NCBI GenBank assembly: GCA_034436555.1
Contig: DAOTUU010000037.1
Span: 16,577 to 80,576 of the forward strand
Length of the DNA: 64,000 nt
Direction of reading: 5' to 3'
From: JAFMJV01 sp034436555
Lineage (GTDB): Bacteria; Chloroflexota; Limnocylindria; Limnocylindrales; CSP1-4
Part shown: positions 49,090 through 58,920 of the stretch, piece after piece
How positions within the stretch are numbered: position 1 is the stretch's first letter
Layout: every line of letters starts with the position of its first letter
Notes under the pieces: generated by a model
Database searches by the model: none
The model's input: the letters and a program-made list of their open reading frames with translations, nothing else
What the model was told of the DNA's origin: nothing
Program-made: the position numbers and the translations under genes

Positions 49090-51771
49090 ATGCCCGGCAC
49101 GATCGCCTCGCTGCTCATCAAGCTCGGGCTCGACGCCACCGGCGTGGAGCAGGGCGTCGCCCGCGCCGAGAAGAGCATCGGTGGCCTGTCCACCGGTGCC
49201 GGCACAGCGATGAAGGTGGCTGGCTCCCTGATCGGCGGTGGCTTGGCGTTCGCCGCCAAGGGTGCTCTCGAGATGGAGGACCGCGCCGCGGCCTTCCAGG
49301 CGGCGACCGGGGCCTCGGCCGAGGAGGCACGCCACTTCGCCGATTCCGTGAACGCGGCGGCCGGCTCGTCCCTCGTCGCGATGGACGACATCGCCAGCTC
49401 CGCGACGAAGATCCGGACCGACCTCGGCCTCACCGGAGAGGCGGCCGACGCGAGCCTCGCCTCGTTCCTCCGCTACGAGCGCGCGACCGGGCAGGGGTCG
49501 AATGCGGTACTGGCGTTCGACGACATCCTCGATGCCTGGAACCTGACCGCCGCGGACACCACGGCGATCATGGACACCCTCATCGCCGGCCAGCAGACGT
49601 ATGGCGGCTCGATCACCGAGTCCCAGGACCTGCTCGCCAAGCTCGCCCCGGTGCTGCAAGCGGCCAACATGCAGTGGCAGCAGGGCACCGAGCTCATCAA
49701 CCTGTTCAACGCCGCGGGCGTCGATGCGAGCGCCGGCGTCACGGGCATCACCAAGGCGCTGGGCAAGGTGAAGTCGCCCGAGGAGCTGCAGGCGCTCCTC
49801 GTCGACATCGCCCGGACCGCCGATCCGTTCGAGCGGGCCCAGAAGGCGATCGACCTGTTCGGCGCCAAGGCGGGGCCGAAGCTCGCCCAGGCGCTCCAGA
49901 CCTCGGGTGGTGACCTGTCCCGCTTCGGCTTCCAGCTCGAGGATGTCACCGGGCGCACCGAGGACGCCGCAGCGGCGCTGGATGCCACGCTGACCTCGAA
50001 GCTGAAGCTCGCGGTCAACCAGGGCCTGGCGATCCTGCGCGGCTTCGGCATGCAGGTGGGGCCGGTGCTCACAGGCGCCGTGTCCGCCATCAGCTTCGGC
50101 AAGTCCCTCGGGCTCGAACGTGCGCTCGGTCCGCTGTTCAAGGGCGCCGGCACGCGGGCGGCCGGGGCGTTCCGGGGTGCGCTCCGGGCGGCGCTGGGCA
50201 CCGCCGACAAGCTCTTCGGCCCGCTGATGGGCCGGATCGGGGACGCGGCCTCGTCGTTCGGGAACATGGCCGGCGCGAGGTTCGGGATGGCCTTCAAGCT
50301 GGCGGCGGGCGCCGGGCTTGCCCTGCTGATCGCCGACGAGCTGCGGCAGCTGGGCGAGGTCCGTCAGGCGAACGTCGAGTCGGCCGCGAACATCAGCGAG
50401 AGCATGAAGAAGCTCCTGGCGGACGCGCCCTCCCGTGCCGAGGCGGAGCAGAAGCTCGCGGCGCTCAAGGCCATCCCCGAGAACCTCGACGGCATCCAGG
50501 GTGCCGTCTACGGGTTCGCCGACCTCGCCAAGGGCAACATCCTCGGCAGCGCCGTGGATGGCCTGTTCGGCGCCAACCCCGCACAGGTCAACCAGGAGCA
50601 GATCGAGGCCCTCGAGACCTACCTCGCCCAGCTCCCCGCCGACACCGCGGCGACCGCCACGACCGCGGGAGCACAGGTCACCGCCAACGTCGCGGCCGGC
50701 GCCAAGCAGAACGCCGGCACGGTCCGGAAGGCCGGCAACGCGGTCGGGTCCGACGCCGCACAGGGCGTCCGGGACGGCATCGCGGCCAGCGCGTCCAAGG
50801 TGGCCGGCGCCTGGGACACCGTGGCATCCGCGCTCGCGAAGGGCCCCAGGATCATGAGCCGGGCGGCTCGGCTCAAGGAGTTCGGCAAGGCCGTCGACCA
50901 CGCGACCCGGATGCTGCGCCGCTCGATCGTCGCCAACGACCCCCTCGCCGCGACCTACTGGCAGGACCAGCTGGCGAAGGTGGGCGCCGCCCAGGCCGAG
51001 TTCCGGGGCACGACCACGAAGACCATGGGTGAGGTCAAGGCCGACCTCGCGGCCGCCGGCGTCAAGGTCGGTGGCTCGTTCCGGCGGATGGCGAGAGACG
51101 CCCGCCGCAACGCTCACCGGCTCCGGACCGGCGTCACCTCCCAGGTCGATGCCACCGCCCGCCGCGTGGCCAAGGACGCGGACCGGACCGCGTCCGCCCT
51201 CCCGGATGCGCTCGCGTCCAGCGTCGGCGACACGCGCTCCGCCGCGTCCGACGTGAAGGGCGCCGTGACGGGCCCGCTCTCGTCGCTCCCGGCCTATCGC
51301 TGGGGCTCCCATGCCGGGTCGCTGTTCGCGTCGGGGATCGCCAGCCAGGAGGCGGCCGCCGAGGCTGCGGCCCGGAACCTCGCCGCCGCGACCCATCGGA
51401 TGGTCGGCTTCAGCCACCCGCCTCGCACGGGTCCGCTCTCGACGATCCGCTCCTGGGGCCCGCACCTCGTCCAGAACTGGCTCGGCCCGATGGAGCGGAA
51501 GGTCGGCGATGTCGAGCGGATGGGGGCGCGCCTGGGTGCGGCCCTGACGCCGCACCCGGGCCAGCCTGCATGGATCGACCACCGCGGACCGGACCGCGCC
51601 ACGTGGGCCGCCGTGGGCGCCGTCGGGGGCGGCGGGCGTGGCGGGGAGGTCCACATCCATGTCGGCACGCTGATCGCGAACGATGCCGGCCTCGACGAGC
51701 TGGAGCGGCGCATGGAGCGCCGTCGCCACCTGCGCCGGCGGGATCGGCGCTTGGTGGGATCTCCGTCGTGA
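49090..51771 (+). CDS. Tape measure protein
   Basis: An 893-aa Ala/Gly-rich helical protein, the longest tail gene. Residues 1-40 resemble the tape-measure start (ASLLIKLGLDATGVEQGV), 45-270 the PhageMin_Tail/TMP core (SSATKIRTDLGLTGEAA, ALGKVKSPEELQALL), then hydrophobic and amphipathic helices and a C-terminal region with an Arg-rich stretch. Its length sets tail length and shows a siphovirus. Confidence 0.9.
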   Translation: MPGTIASLLIKLGLDATGVEQGVARAEKSIGGLSTGAGTAMKVAGSLIGGGLAFAAKGALEMEDRAAAFQAATGASAEEARHFADSVNAAAGSSLVAMDDIASSATKIRTDLGLTGEAADASLASFLRYERATGQGSNAVLAFDDILDAWNLTAADTTAIMDTLIAGQQTYGGSITESQDLLAKLAPVLQAANMQWQQGTELINLFNAAGVDASAGVTGITKALGKVKSPEELQALLVDIARTADPFERAQKAIDLFGAKAGPKLAQALQTSGGDLSRFGFQLEDVTGRTEDAAAALDATLTSKLKLAVNQGLAILRGFGMQVGPVLTGAVSAISFGKSLGLERALGPLFKGAGTRAAGAFRGALRAALGTADKLFGPLMGRIGDAASSFGNMAGARFGMAFKLAAGAGLALLIADELRQLGEVRQANVESAANISESMKKLLADAPSRAEAEQKLAALKAIPENLDGIQGAVYGFADLAKGNILGSAVDGLFGANPAQVNQEQIEALETYLAQLPADTAATATTAGAQVTANVAAGAKQNAGTVRKAGNAVGSDAAQGVRDGIAASASKVAGAWDTVASALAKGPRIMSRAARLKEFGKAVDHATRMLRRSIVANDPLAATYWQDQLAKVGAAQAEFRGTTTKTMGEVKADLAAAGVKVGGSFRRMARDARRNAHRLRTGVTSQVDATARRVAKDADRTASALPDALASSVGDTRSAASDVKGAVTGPLSSLPAYRWGSHAGSLFASGIASQEAAAEAAARNLAAATHRMVGFSHPPRTGPLSTIRSWGPHLVQNWLGPMERKVGDVERMGARLGAALTPHPGQPAWIDHRGPDRATWAAVGAVGGGGRGGEVHIHVGTLIANDAGLDELERRMERRRHLRRRDRRLVGSPS

Positions 51772-53675
51772 GCTACCCGAGCCGGGGCGCCTGGCGGTTC
51801 CGCAACCAGACCCGCGGCTTCGACTTCTGGCCGACGCTGGACTCGGTGCTGATCTCCGAGGCACACCCCGAGGATCTCGCCACGTTCTCCTGCTCGGTCG
51901 TCGACCGCGACGCTTCTCTGGTGTTCGAGCCCGAGGACAGGGTCTGGGTGACCTTCGCGGGGACCCGGATCTTCGCCGGCCATCTGAAGGCGGTCGAGGA
52001 ATCGCAGCTGTCCGAGGTCGGTCCGCGGGTGTATGGGCTGGATGCGCAGGACTACACCGCCAAGCTCGATGACTCGGTCATCGACCATCCTGCGGAGCGG
52101 GCGTCGGAGTCGGTGGCGTCCCGGGTCGCCTGGATCCTCGGGTTCCTGAACTTCTCCATCACCACGGACCACGTCGATCCGCCCTCGATGACGCTCGACG
52201 CCGCGACCTACGACGGGATGACCGTCCGCGAGGCGCTCGACCAGGTCGCCGACGAGGCCCGCGTCCACTGGTACGTCGACTTCGACGCCGACCTCCACCT
52301 CGCCCGGGATGAGGTGGTCTCCGCCCCCTTCGCGCTCGACGACACCGACCCCGACCACGTGACCTCGTTCCCCTACAGCGAGTACCGCCGGAGCCGGGAT
52401 ACGACCGACCTCGCCACCGCGGTCTACGTCCAAGGGGAGTCCGACCAGTCGTGGGTGACGGACAGCGGCGCGATCGCGACCTGGGGCCGCCAGGAGCGGA
52501 GCGTCAACGACGGGGACCTGAGGACATCCACGCAGCGGGCCCGTGCCGGCGATCGGGCGCTGGCGGAGCAGGCGGCACCGGTCGTGGATGGTTCGCTCGT
52601 CTGCTGGGAGCCGGGTCTCCGGGGCGGCATGAAGGCGACGCTGCGGAACGACCTCTGGTCCCTCGACACGACGATCGTGCTGATCTCGGTGGACATCACC
52701 GCGGTCGACCCCCACGACGAGGACGGTGAGGCCTACCTGCGCTGCGAGGTCCGCTTCCGCGACCGTCGGCGCCGGCGCTCCAGCCATCGCGACGTGACGA
52801 ACCGGAACACGCGGAAGCGCAAAGGGGCGAGCTCGGACGCCGAGGCCGATGTGACCGATGGCACGACGCTCGCGGTGACCGCCCGGCAGTCCTGCCATGA
52901 CTCCCTGGTCGAGGATGCCTGGTCAGGCCTGTTCGCCGCGGGTACTCCCTACGTGGGGTCCTGGATCAGCCAGAACACCGCATACACCGTGTCTGGCTGT
53001 CCGCTCGGTGGTGGCCTCTGGGGCCCGGGTGGCGTCACCTGGGAGGCCTGGTACACGGTGGGCGCTTCGGGCATCGGGGGCAGCCTCGGTGCCCGGGTCG
53101 AGATCGGGGCGCTCGGCTCGCTGCTCGGGGTCGCGGATGGCGGCACGTTCCTCGTCGGCTGGGCGAACGCCGCCCCGTCGCACCTGCGCGACTTCACGGT
53201 CATCGGAACGATCGGCGACGTCGGTGGAACCGTCTACGTGCCGGGGTCGCTTATCGTCGATGGCGGGACCAACTTCCTGGTCATCGCGCCGGCGTGGCAC
53301 GCGACGCTCGGCTGGGCGGTCTGCGCGGATGTGCTGGCCTCCCCGTTCGGTGGCCCGGTCATCGGCGGCGAGGGCAACAGCGGCCGGGGCACGGCACCCG
53401 AGACCGGCGACATCACGATCACGACGCTCGTGACCTCCCGTGCCGGCCGGACCTCGTGGATCAGCCCCGCAGGCACGGGCGACGCCGATGGGTCCAATGA
53501 CACCTGGACGCTCGACGGCTGGAACGGCCAGGGCATCCCCGAGGCGCGGTGGGGCGCGGTCATCCTCGGGCTCGGCATGGACTACGCCGTCGATGCGGGC
53601 ACCCGGACGGTCACCTTCCGCGAGCCACCACCCGCTGACACCCTCGTCGCCTTCCGCTACCGGACCGACGGATGA
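51768..53675 (+). CDS. Minor tail protein, tail hub type
   Basis: A 635-aa protein. Residues 1-300 carry the hub/Tal-like pattern (DRDASLVFEPEDRVWVTFAG, RIFAGHLKAVEES, YDGMTVREALDQVADEA, VHWYVDFDADLHLARDE), followed by an Arg-rich linker near 345-365. Residues 370-635 are a beta-rich appendage. Located between tape measure and fibre; the N-terminus would attach to the tail tip. GTGA overlap with the tape measure gene. Confidence 0.75.
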   Translation: MSYPSRGAWRFRNQTRGFDFWPTLDSVLISEAHPEDLATFSCSVVDRDASLVFEPEDRVWVTFAGTRIFAGHLKAVEESQLSEVGPRVYGLDAQDYTAKLDDSVIDHPAERASESVASRVAWILGFLNFSITTDHVDPPSMTLDAATYDGMTVREALDQVADEARVHWYVDFDADLHLARDEVVSAPFALDDTDPDHVTSFPYSEYRRSRDTTDLATAVYVQGESDQSWVTDSGAIATWGRQERSVNDGDLRTSTQRARAGDRALAEQAAPVVDGSLVCWEPGLRGGMKATLRNDLWSLDTTIVLISVDITAVDPHDEDGEAYLRCEVRFRDRRRRRSSHRDVTNRNTRKRKGASSDAEADVTDGTTLAVTARQSCHDSLVEDAWSGLFAAGTPYVGSWISQNTAYTVSGCPLGGGLWGPGGVTWEAWYTVGASGIGGSLGARVEIGALGSLLGVADGGTFLVGWANAAPSHLRDFTVIGTIGDVGGTVYVPGSLIVDGGTNFLVIAPAWHATLGWAVCADVLASPFGGPVIGGEGNSGRGTAPETGDITITTLVTSRAGRTSWISPAGTGDADGSNDTWTLDGWNGQGIPEARWGAVILGLGMDYAVDAGTRTVTFREPPPADTLVAFRYRTDG

Positions 53676-55246
53676 GCCGGCGCTGGCTGCTCGACCTCGA
53701 CCGGAACGTCCGGCGCATCCTGGGCATCGCCAACGGCGGCACCGGCAACGACCGGGGCTACGCCACCGCGGTCGTCCAGCCGTTCAGCAACGGCTCGGGG
53801 TCGAGCCTCCCGATCGGGACGGTGGTCTCGCTCAAGGCCGCCTACGACGACCGGCGCGTGATCGCGGCGGCCATCGAGGACGGCACCGACGTCCTGGGGG
53901 TCGCGGTGGGCCACTACACCGACGACGACGGTTCCTTCGTCCAGGCGACGGCGCCGGCCGCGTCGCTGGTGGCGGTCATGACGATGGGCGTCTGCGAGGT
54001 GCTCATCGGCACCGGCGTGACCCGCGGTCACCATGCCTACGTCCATGCCACCGACGGCACGGCGAAGGGCAGCAGCACCTACGGCGCCGGTGCCTTCGGC
54101 AGGTTCATCGACTCGGCGGCCAGCGGCACGGCGCGCGTCCACGTGGGCGTCGGGACCGCGGGCGGCGGCGGTGGAGGCGGCGCCCCGGTCACCTGGGGAG
54201 ACCCCGCCCTCGGCCTGGGCACCACGGCCGACATCGACGCAGGGAGCGTCGACGAGGCGATCCGCCGCGACGCGACCATCGCCATCTTCGATGACGGCAG
54301 CGACCCGGTGGACCAGGACTTCGGGGACACCGCGGTGCCCGGCACCGACGTCTGGGCCGCGCGTCGCGACCATCGGCACGGGATGCCGTCGGGCAGCCTG
54401 GCGGCGATCGCTGCACCGTCCGACCGGGGCTGGTTCGGGGATGGCTCGGATGGCGACGTGACGATCAGCGCCGACACCTCGCTGAGCCGCGACATGTACT
54501 ACAACAACCTCACCGTCAACGCGTCCCGCTCGCTCAACACGAACGGCTTCCGGATCCTCGTCGCCGGGACCCTCGCCAACAACGGGACCATCCACCGTGG
54601 GGGCAACCGCGGCAACGACGGCAGCACGGGCGGGGCCGCGCTGGCGAACGGCACGCTCGCGGGAGCGCCGAAGGGCGGCGACCGCGCGACCTCGTCGGGG
54701 TCCGTCGCGGGTGGCAACGGCTCCGGCACCGCGACGTCCGGGTGGGGTGGCAATGGTGGGGCGGGCGGCCAGTCGTCGGGCGGCGGTGCGGGCGGCAACC
54801 CGGGCGCGAACACCTACACGCTCACCTCGCAGCCTCGGACGCTGCCGATGGCCGTCAACGGTGCGGCCCAGGTGCTCGGAACGTGGACCGCCGTCGCTGG
54901 TGGCTCGGGTGGCGGAGCGGGTGGCACGACCGGCATCCTCGGATCGGGCGGGGGCGGCGGCTCGGGCGGTGGCGTGGTCGTGATCGCCGCCCGCAGGATC
55001 GTCAACGGCAGCGGGGTCATCCACGCGGACGGTGGCGCCGGCGGCAACGGCGCCAGCAACGTCGGTGCAGGAGGAGGCGGTGGAGGCGGAGGCGGCGGGG
55101 TGGTCATCCTCGTCTACAACCAGCTGACCGGCCCGGGGACGATCCGGGCGGCCGGTGGAGCGAAAGGCCTGGCCGGCACCGTGGCGCCGGCGGCCGATGG
55201 CAACGACGGCAGCTCCGGAAAGGTCGTCCATCTCGCGATGACCTGA
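53672..55246 (+). CDS. Glycine-rich tail fibre/adhesin
   Basis: A 524-aa protein. The first 165 residues hold a compact domain (NGGTGNDRGYATAVVQPF), then a Gly-rich hinge (GGGGGGG), a second domain, and residues 300-524 with dense Gly runs (GGAGGQSSGGGAGG and similar) that can form polyglycine-II packing as in receptor-binding fibre tips. ATGA overlap with the hub gene. Last structural gene. Confidence 0.75.
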   Translation: MSRRWLLDLDRNVRRILGIANGGTGNDRGYATAVVQPFSNGSGSSLPIGTVVSLKAAYDDRRVIAAAIEDGTDVLGVAVGHYTDDDGSFVQATAPAASLVAVMTMGVCEVLIGTGVTRGHHAYVHATDGTAKGSSTYGAGAFGRFIDSAASGTARVHVGVGTAGGGGGGGAPVTWGDPALGLGTTADIDAGSVDEAIRRDATIAIFDDGSDPVDQDFGDTAVPGTDVWAARRDHRHGMPSGSLAAIAAPSDRGWFGDGSDGDVTISADTSLSRDMYYNNLTVNASRSLNTNGFRILVAGTLANNGTIHRGGNRGNDGSTGGAALANGTLAGAPKGGDRATSSGSVAGGNGSGTATSGWGGNGGAGGQSSGGGAGGNPGANTYTLTSQPRTLPMAVNGAAQVLGTWTAVAGGSGGGAGGTTGILGSGGGGGSGGGVVVIAARRIVNGSGVIHADGGAGGNGASNVGAGGGGGGGGGGVVILVYNQLTGPGTIRAAGGAKGLAGTVAPAADGNDGSSGKVVHLAMT

Positions 55247-55379
55247 GGCCCCTCCGGGCCTTCTGGCTTGCCGCTCGCCCATGGCAGTGGCATGCTCGTG
55301 GCCCGGACCGTCCGGGACGAGGAGGGAGATCGAGGCCGTCGGGTGGCATCCTGCCCCCGGCGGCCTCGGTGCGACCGGG

Positions 55380-55385
55380 TACCCT
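55380..55385 (+). promoter_or_regulatory. Host-type -10 hexamer of the RM gene
   Basis: TACCCT lies 8 nt before ATG 55394, and no Shine-Dalgarno sequence is seen, as in leaderless chromosomal genes. It suggests expression independent of the late operon. Confidence 0.45.
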
Positions 55386-55393
55386 GTCGGGCG

Positions 55394-58174
55394 ATGGACC
55401 CCGCCGGATTCGCCGCCAAGTGGAAGGGCAGCACGCTCACGGAGCGCGCGGCCGCCCAGTCGCACTTCAGCGATCTGTGCCACATGCTCGGCTGGCGCAC
55501 CCCGTCGGACCTCGATCCGACCGGCGAGTGGTTCGCGTTCGAGAAGGGTGCCGAGAAGCTCGGCGGGGGCGATGGCTTCGCGGACGTCTGGATGAAGGAC
55601 CGCTTCGCCTGGGAGTACAAGGGCAGGCGGGCCAACCTCCGCGACGCCTACCGGCAGCTCAACGACTACCGCGAGGACCTGGGCAACCCTCCCCTGCTGG
55701 TCGTCTGCGACCTCGAGCGCTTCGAGGTCCACACCAACTTCACGGGCACCGCCAAGAAGGTCCACGCGTTCACGCTCGATGACCTCGCCACGGCGCCGGC
55801 GGAACCGCTGCGCATCCTGCGCGCCCTGTTCGGGAATCCCGAGGCGCTGCGCCCCACCGTCACCCGCCAGGAGCTGACCGAGGAGGCGGCGCGCGAGTTC
55901 GCGGCGCTCGCCATCGCGCTGCGCGGCCGCGGGCATGCGCCCCAAGCCGTCGCCCACTTCCTCGACCAGCTGCTGTTCTGCATGTTCGCCGAGGACGCGG
56001 GGCTGCTGCCGCGCGGCATCATCGAGCGCCTCACCGAGGCCACGAGGGCCGACCCCGACGGCTTCACCGAGCAGCTCGGCGTGCTGTTCACCCGGATGGC
56101 GTCGCGCACCGGGGGCTACTTCGGGTCGGAGCGCATCGAGTGGTTCAACGGCAGCCTGTTCGACGGCTCGCCGGCGATCCCGCTCGCGGCGTCCGAGGTG
56201 GACATCATCCGGCGCGTCGCGAAGCTCGACTGGGCGGAGATCGAGCCGGCCATCTTCGGGACCCTCTTCGAGCGGGGCCTCGACCCCGGGCGCCGCACCC
56301 AGCTGGGTGCCCACTACACGGATCGCGCCTCGATCGAGCGCCTCGTGGAGCCGGTCCTGATGGCACCGCTCCGGGCGGAGTACGCGACGATGCAGGCGCG
56401 GGTGCAGGAGCTCATCGGCCAGGGCTACGGCATCGGCGGCTGGAAGCGGGCGGTCAAGCCCGAGAACGACCCGCGACGCGTGTTCGAGTCCTTCCTCGAC
56501 CGCCTGCGCTCGGTGACGGTGCTCGACCCCGCCTGCGGCTCGGGCAACTTCCTGTACATGGCGCTCCAGTCGCTCAAGGACCTGGAGCGCGAGGCGATCC
56601 ACTGGGGGTCGCTGACGATGCGCTCCAGCGCCCAGTACCCGCAGGTCGGCCCGCACCAGCTGCGGGGCATCGAGCTCAACCCCTACGCCGCGGAGCTCGC
56701 GCGAGTGACGATCTGGATCGGCGAGATCCAGTGGATGCTGCGCAACGGCTTCGCCTATGCCCGCGACCCCATCCTGCGGCCGCTCGCCAACATCGAGACC
56801 AAGGACGCGCTCATCGACGCGACCGACCCGGCCCAGCCTGTGGAGGCCGGCTGGCCGGATGCCGAGGTGATCATCGGCAATCCGCCGTTCCTGGGTGGCA
56901 AGCTGCTGCGCGCGAACCTCGGCGACGCCTACGTCGACACCCTGTTCCGGGTCTACGCGGGGCGGGTCCCGCGGGAGGCGGACCTCGTGACCTACTGGCA
57001 TGAGAAGGCCCGGGCGATGGTGGAGGTGGGCCGCACGAGGCGCGTGGGGCTGCTCGCGACCCAGGGCATCCGGGGCGGTGCCAACCGGCGCGTCATCGAG
57101 CGCATCAAGGCGACGGGCGACCTCTTCCTCGCCTGGTCCGACGAGGCCTGGGTGCTCGACGGGGCGGCGGTCCACATCAGCTTCCTGGGCTATGACGACG
57201 GCTCCCAGATCGACCGGGTGCTCGACGGCCGGTCCGTGCCGTCCATCAACGCCAACCTCACCGCGGGCCTGGACCTGACGCTCGCCCGACCGCTCGCCGA
57301 GAACCTGGGCATCGCCTTCATGGGCGACACCAAGGGCGGGCCCTTCGACATCCCTCCGGACGTGGCGTACCCGATGCTCGATGCCCACAACCCCGACGGC
57401 AGGTCCAACCGGGACGTGGTCCGGCCGTGGGTCAACGGCCTCGACATCACCCGCCGGCCTCGTGGCATGCACATCGTCGACTTCGGGACCTCGATGGTCC
57501 GCGAGGAGGCGGCCCTCTACCAGGCGCCCTTCGAGCACGTCCGGGAACATGTGGAACCGCTCCGTCGAGGGTCGCGGACGACCCGGCCCGACTGGTGGAT
57601 CCATGAGCGACCACGGGTCGACATGCGCGGTGCACTGGCGGGCCTGCGCCGCTACATCGCGACGCCCAACCTGACGAAGTACCGGCTCTTCGTGTGGCTC
57701 GAGCCCCCGACACTGCCCGACCACCAGTTGATCGTGATCGCGCGTGATGACGACTACACGTTCGGGGTCCTGCACTCGCGGGTCCATGAACTCTGGGCGC
57801 TGCGCATGGGCACGCAGCTCGAGACCCGCCCGCGCTACACGCCGACCACGACGTTCGAGACGTTCCCGTTCCCGCGGCCCACCGACGAGCAGCGGCAGGC
57901 GATCGGGCTCGCGGCGGCCCGCCTGGACGAGCTGCGACGCGGCTGGCTGAGCCCGCCCGAGGCGGATGATGAGGAGCTGCAAGTCCGCACGCTCACCCGC
58001 CTGTACAACGAGCGCCCGTCGTGGCTCCGGGATGTCCACGAGCGGCTGGATGCGGCCGTGATCGCCGCCTACGGATGGTCGCCCGAGGCGAGCGACGACG
58101 AGATCCTCAGCGCCCTGCTGGAGCTGAATCTCCAGCGTCAGGATCGCGCGCCGGGTCCGGTCGCTCCCACCTGA
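55394..58174 (+). CDS. MmeI-like fused restriction-modification enzyme (type IIG/IIL)
   Basis: A 926-aa single-chain enzyme. The N-terminal nuclease has Asp64, then Glu74-x-Lys76 (FADVWMKDR to WEYKG), a PD-(D/E)XK site. A helical spacer follows (LLFCMFAEDAGLLP, FGTLFERGLD, LGAHYT). The gamma-type methyltransferase has DPACGSGNF from 378 and NPPF from 496. The rest is the target-recognition and C-terminal part (TFETFPFPRPT). Such enzymes methylate one strand and cut at a distance. All catalytic motifs are kept. It sits between fibre and early genes, so it is cargo: prophage-borne defence or a lysogeny module. Confidence 0.85.
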   Translation: MDPAGFAAKWKGSTLTERAAAQSHFSDLCHMLGWRTPSDLDPTGEWFAFEKGAEKLGGGDGFADVWMKDRFAWEYKGRRANLRDAYRQLNDYREDLGNPPLLVVCDLERFEVHTNFTGTAKKVHAFTLDDLATAPAEPLRILRALFGNPEALRPTVTRQELTEEAAREFAALAIALRGRGHAPQAVAHFLDQLLFCMFAEDAGLLPRGIIERLTEATRADPDGFTEQLGVLFTRMASRTGGYFGSERIEWFNGSLFDGSPAIPLAASEVDIIRRVAKLDWAEIEPAIFGTLFERGLDPGRRTQLGAHYTDRASIERLVEPVLMAPLRAEYATMQARVQELIGQGYGIGGWKRAVKPENDPRRVFESFLDRLRSVTVLDPACGSGNFLYMALQSLKDLEREAIHWGSLTMRSSAQYPQVGPHQLRGIELNPYAAELARVTIWIGEIQWMLRNGFAYARDPILRPLANIETKDALIDATDPAQPVEAGWPDAEVIIGNPPFLGGKLLRANLGDAYVDTLFRVYAGRVPREADLVTYWHEKARAMVEVGRTRRVGLLATQGIRGGANRRVIERIKATGDLFLAWSDEAWVLDGAAVHISFLGYDDGSQIDRVLDGRSVPSINANLTAGLDLTLARPLAENLGIAFMGDTKGGPFDIPPDVAYPMLDAHNPDGRSNRDVVRPWVNGLDITRRPRGMHIVDFGTSMVREEAALYQAPFEHVREHVEPLRRGSRTTRPDWWIHERPRVDMRGALAGLRRYIATPNLTKYRLFVWLEPPTLPDHQLIVIARDDDYTFGVLHSRVHELWALRMGTQLETRPRYTPTTTFETFPFPRPTDEQRQAIGLAAARLDELRRGWLSPPEADDEELQVRTLTRLYNERPSWLRDVHERLDAAVIAAYGWSPEASDDEILSALLELNLQRQDRAPGPVAPT

Positions 58175-58376
58175 CCACCGTGTCCATCCCGCGGAGATCC
58201 ATCCGCAGCCAGCCCGCCCGGGCGAGCGCGTCGAGGACGTCCCAGCCGGTGAGGTCCAGTCCCGGCGCCATGTCCCGTTCGATGTCATCGACGAGGGCCA
58301 CCGCCAGCACCACGTGACCGGCCAGGACCCGCTGCGTCGCGCCCGGGTGGCTCAGCACGCCGGCCTCATCGGACAT
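58107..58376 (-). CDS. Small hypothetical protein, 89 aa
   Basis: ATG 58376. The first 70 residues look like a folded helical protein (HVVLAVALVDDIERDM, LTGWDVLDALARAGWLRMDL); the tail is disordered. It overlaps the 3' end of the RM gene by 68 bases on the other strand and the end of the reductase fragment by 11 bases. No family recognised. Confidence 0.4.
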   Translation of the reverse strand: MSDEAGVLSHPGATQRVLAGHVVLAVALVDDIERDMAPGLDLTGWDVLDALARAGWLRMDLRGMDTVVRWERPDPARDPDAGDSAPAGR

Positions 58377-58680
58377 CGGAATCCTCCTGGTCACGCATCC
58401 ACACCGCGGCGGTGTCCCGGGCGAAGGTGGCGAAGTCGATGGGCGACCGCCCCGTGATCCGCTCCACATCGTCGGTGAGGCCCGCGGCCAGGCCGAACCG
58501 GGCAGCCGTGTAGATGCCGAGGGTGACCCCGACCATCCCTCGCGGCATGCCGGCGGCCCGCATCCGGCGCCAGTAGGTCCAGGGTGCCGGGTCGGCGGAC
58601 CGGATCGGCCGCCCGAGGACATCCGAGAGGATGGCGGCACACTCGTCGTAGGTTCGGACATCGGGTGTCTCCGGTCGGTG
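58366..58680 (-). pseudogene. C-terminal fragment of an NmrA/SDR-type oxidoreductase
   Basis: A single frame reads RTYDECAAILSDVLGRPIR, DPAPWTYWRRMRAAGM, GIYTAARFGLAAGL and VERITGRSPIDFATFARD to the stop at 58366. This is the C-terminal third of NmrA-like NAD(P)-binding proteins. The Rossmann part (GxxGxxG) is missing and the region before it (to about 58750) has no family match. Shows that host DNA was captured at this place. Confidence 0.55.
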
Positions 58681-58817
58681 ATGCGCGGTGCCGGTGGACC
58701 GAGGAAGCCATCCCGCCGTGCCAGCTCGCGTGGCACAGGACGAGCCCGAAGCATCTCCGGACGGTCCGTTCGACCCGCGGCCGGCGACGTCGTGCCACCC
58801 TAGCTGGCACAGCAGAG

Positions 58818-58833
58818 TAGAACATATGTTCTA
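58818..58833. promoter_or_regulatory. LexA-type SOS box
   Basis: TAGAACATATGTTCTA is a perfect 16-bp palindrome whose core GAAC-N4-GTTC equals the Gram-positive/Chloroflexota-style LexA consensus. It stands 88 bases before the TTG start of the first early gene and overlaps promoter-like AT-rich text, so it may tie early phage genes to DNA damage. Confidence 0.65.
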
Positions 58834-58920
58834 TTCCATTCGACGCCGACTACCGCGAGGGGTCGGCCCGGCCGTCCCCGCCGCGCGGCCTGGGGACGCC
58901 ATTCCGCAGAGGACATCCCA

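Noticed and set aside
48937..51864. Reverse 975-codon frame opposite the tape measure gene
   Set aside because: No domain, and the forward frame is a typical tape measure with correct neighbours; GC-driven shadow.
53657..58288. Reverse open frame of about 1540 codons across the fibre and RM genes
   Set aside because: Low-complexity Arg/Gly/Asp composition without any domain. It is the mirror of high-GC codon use in the forward genes, which carry clear motifs.
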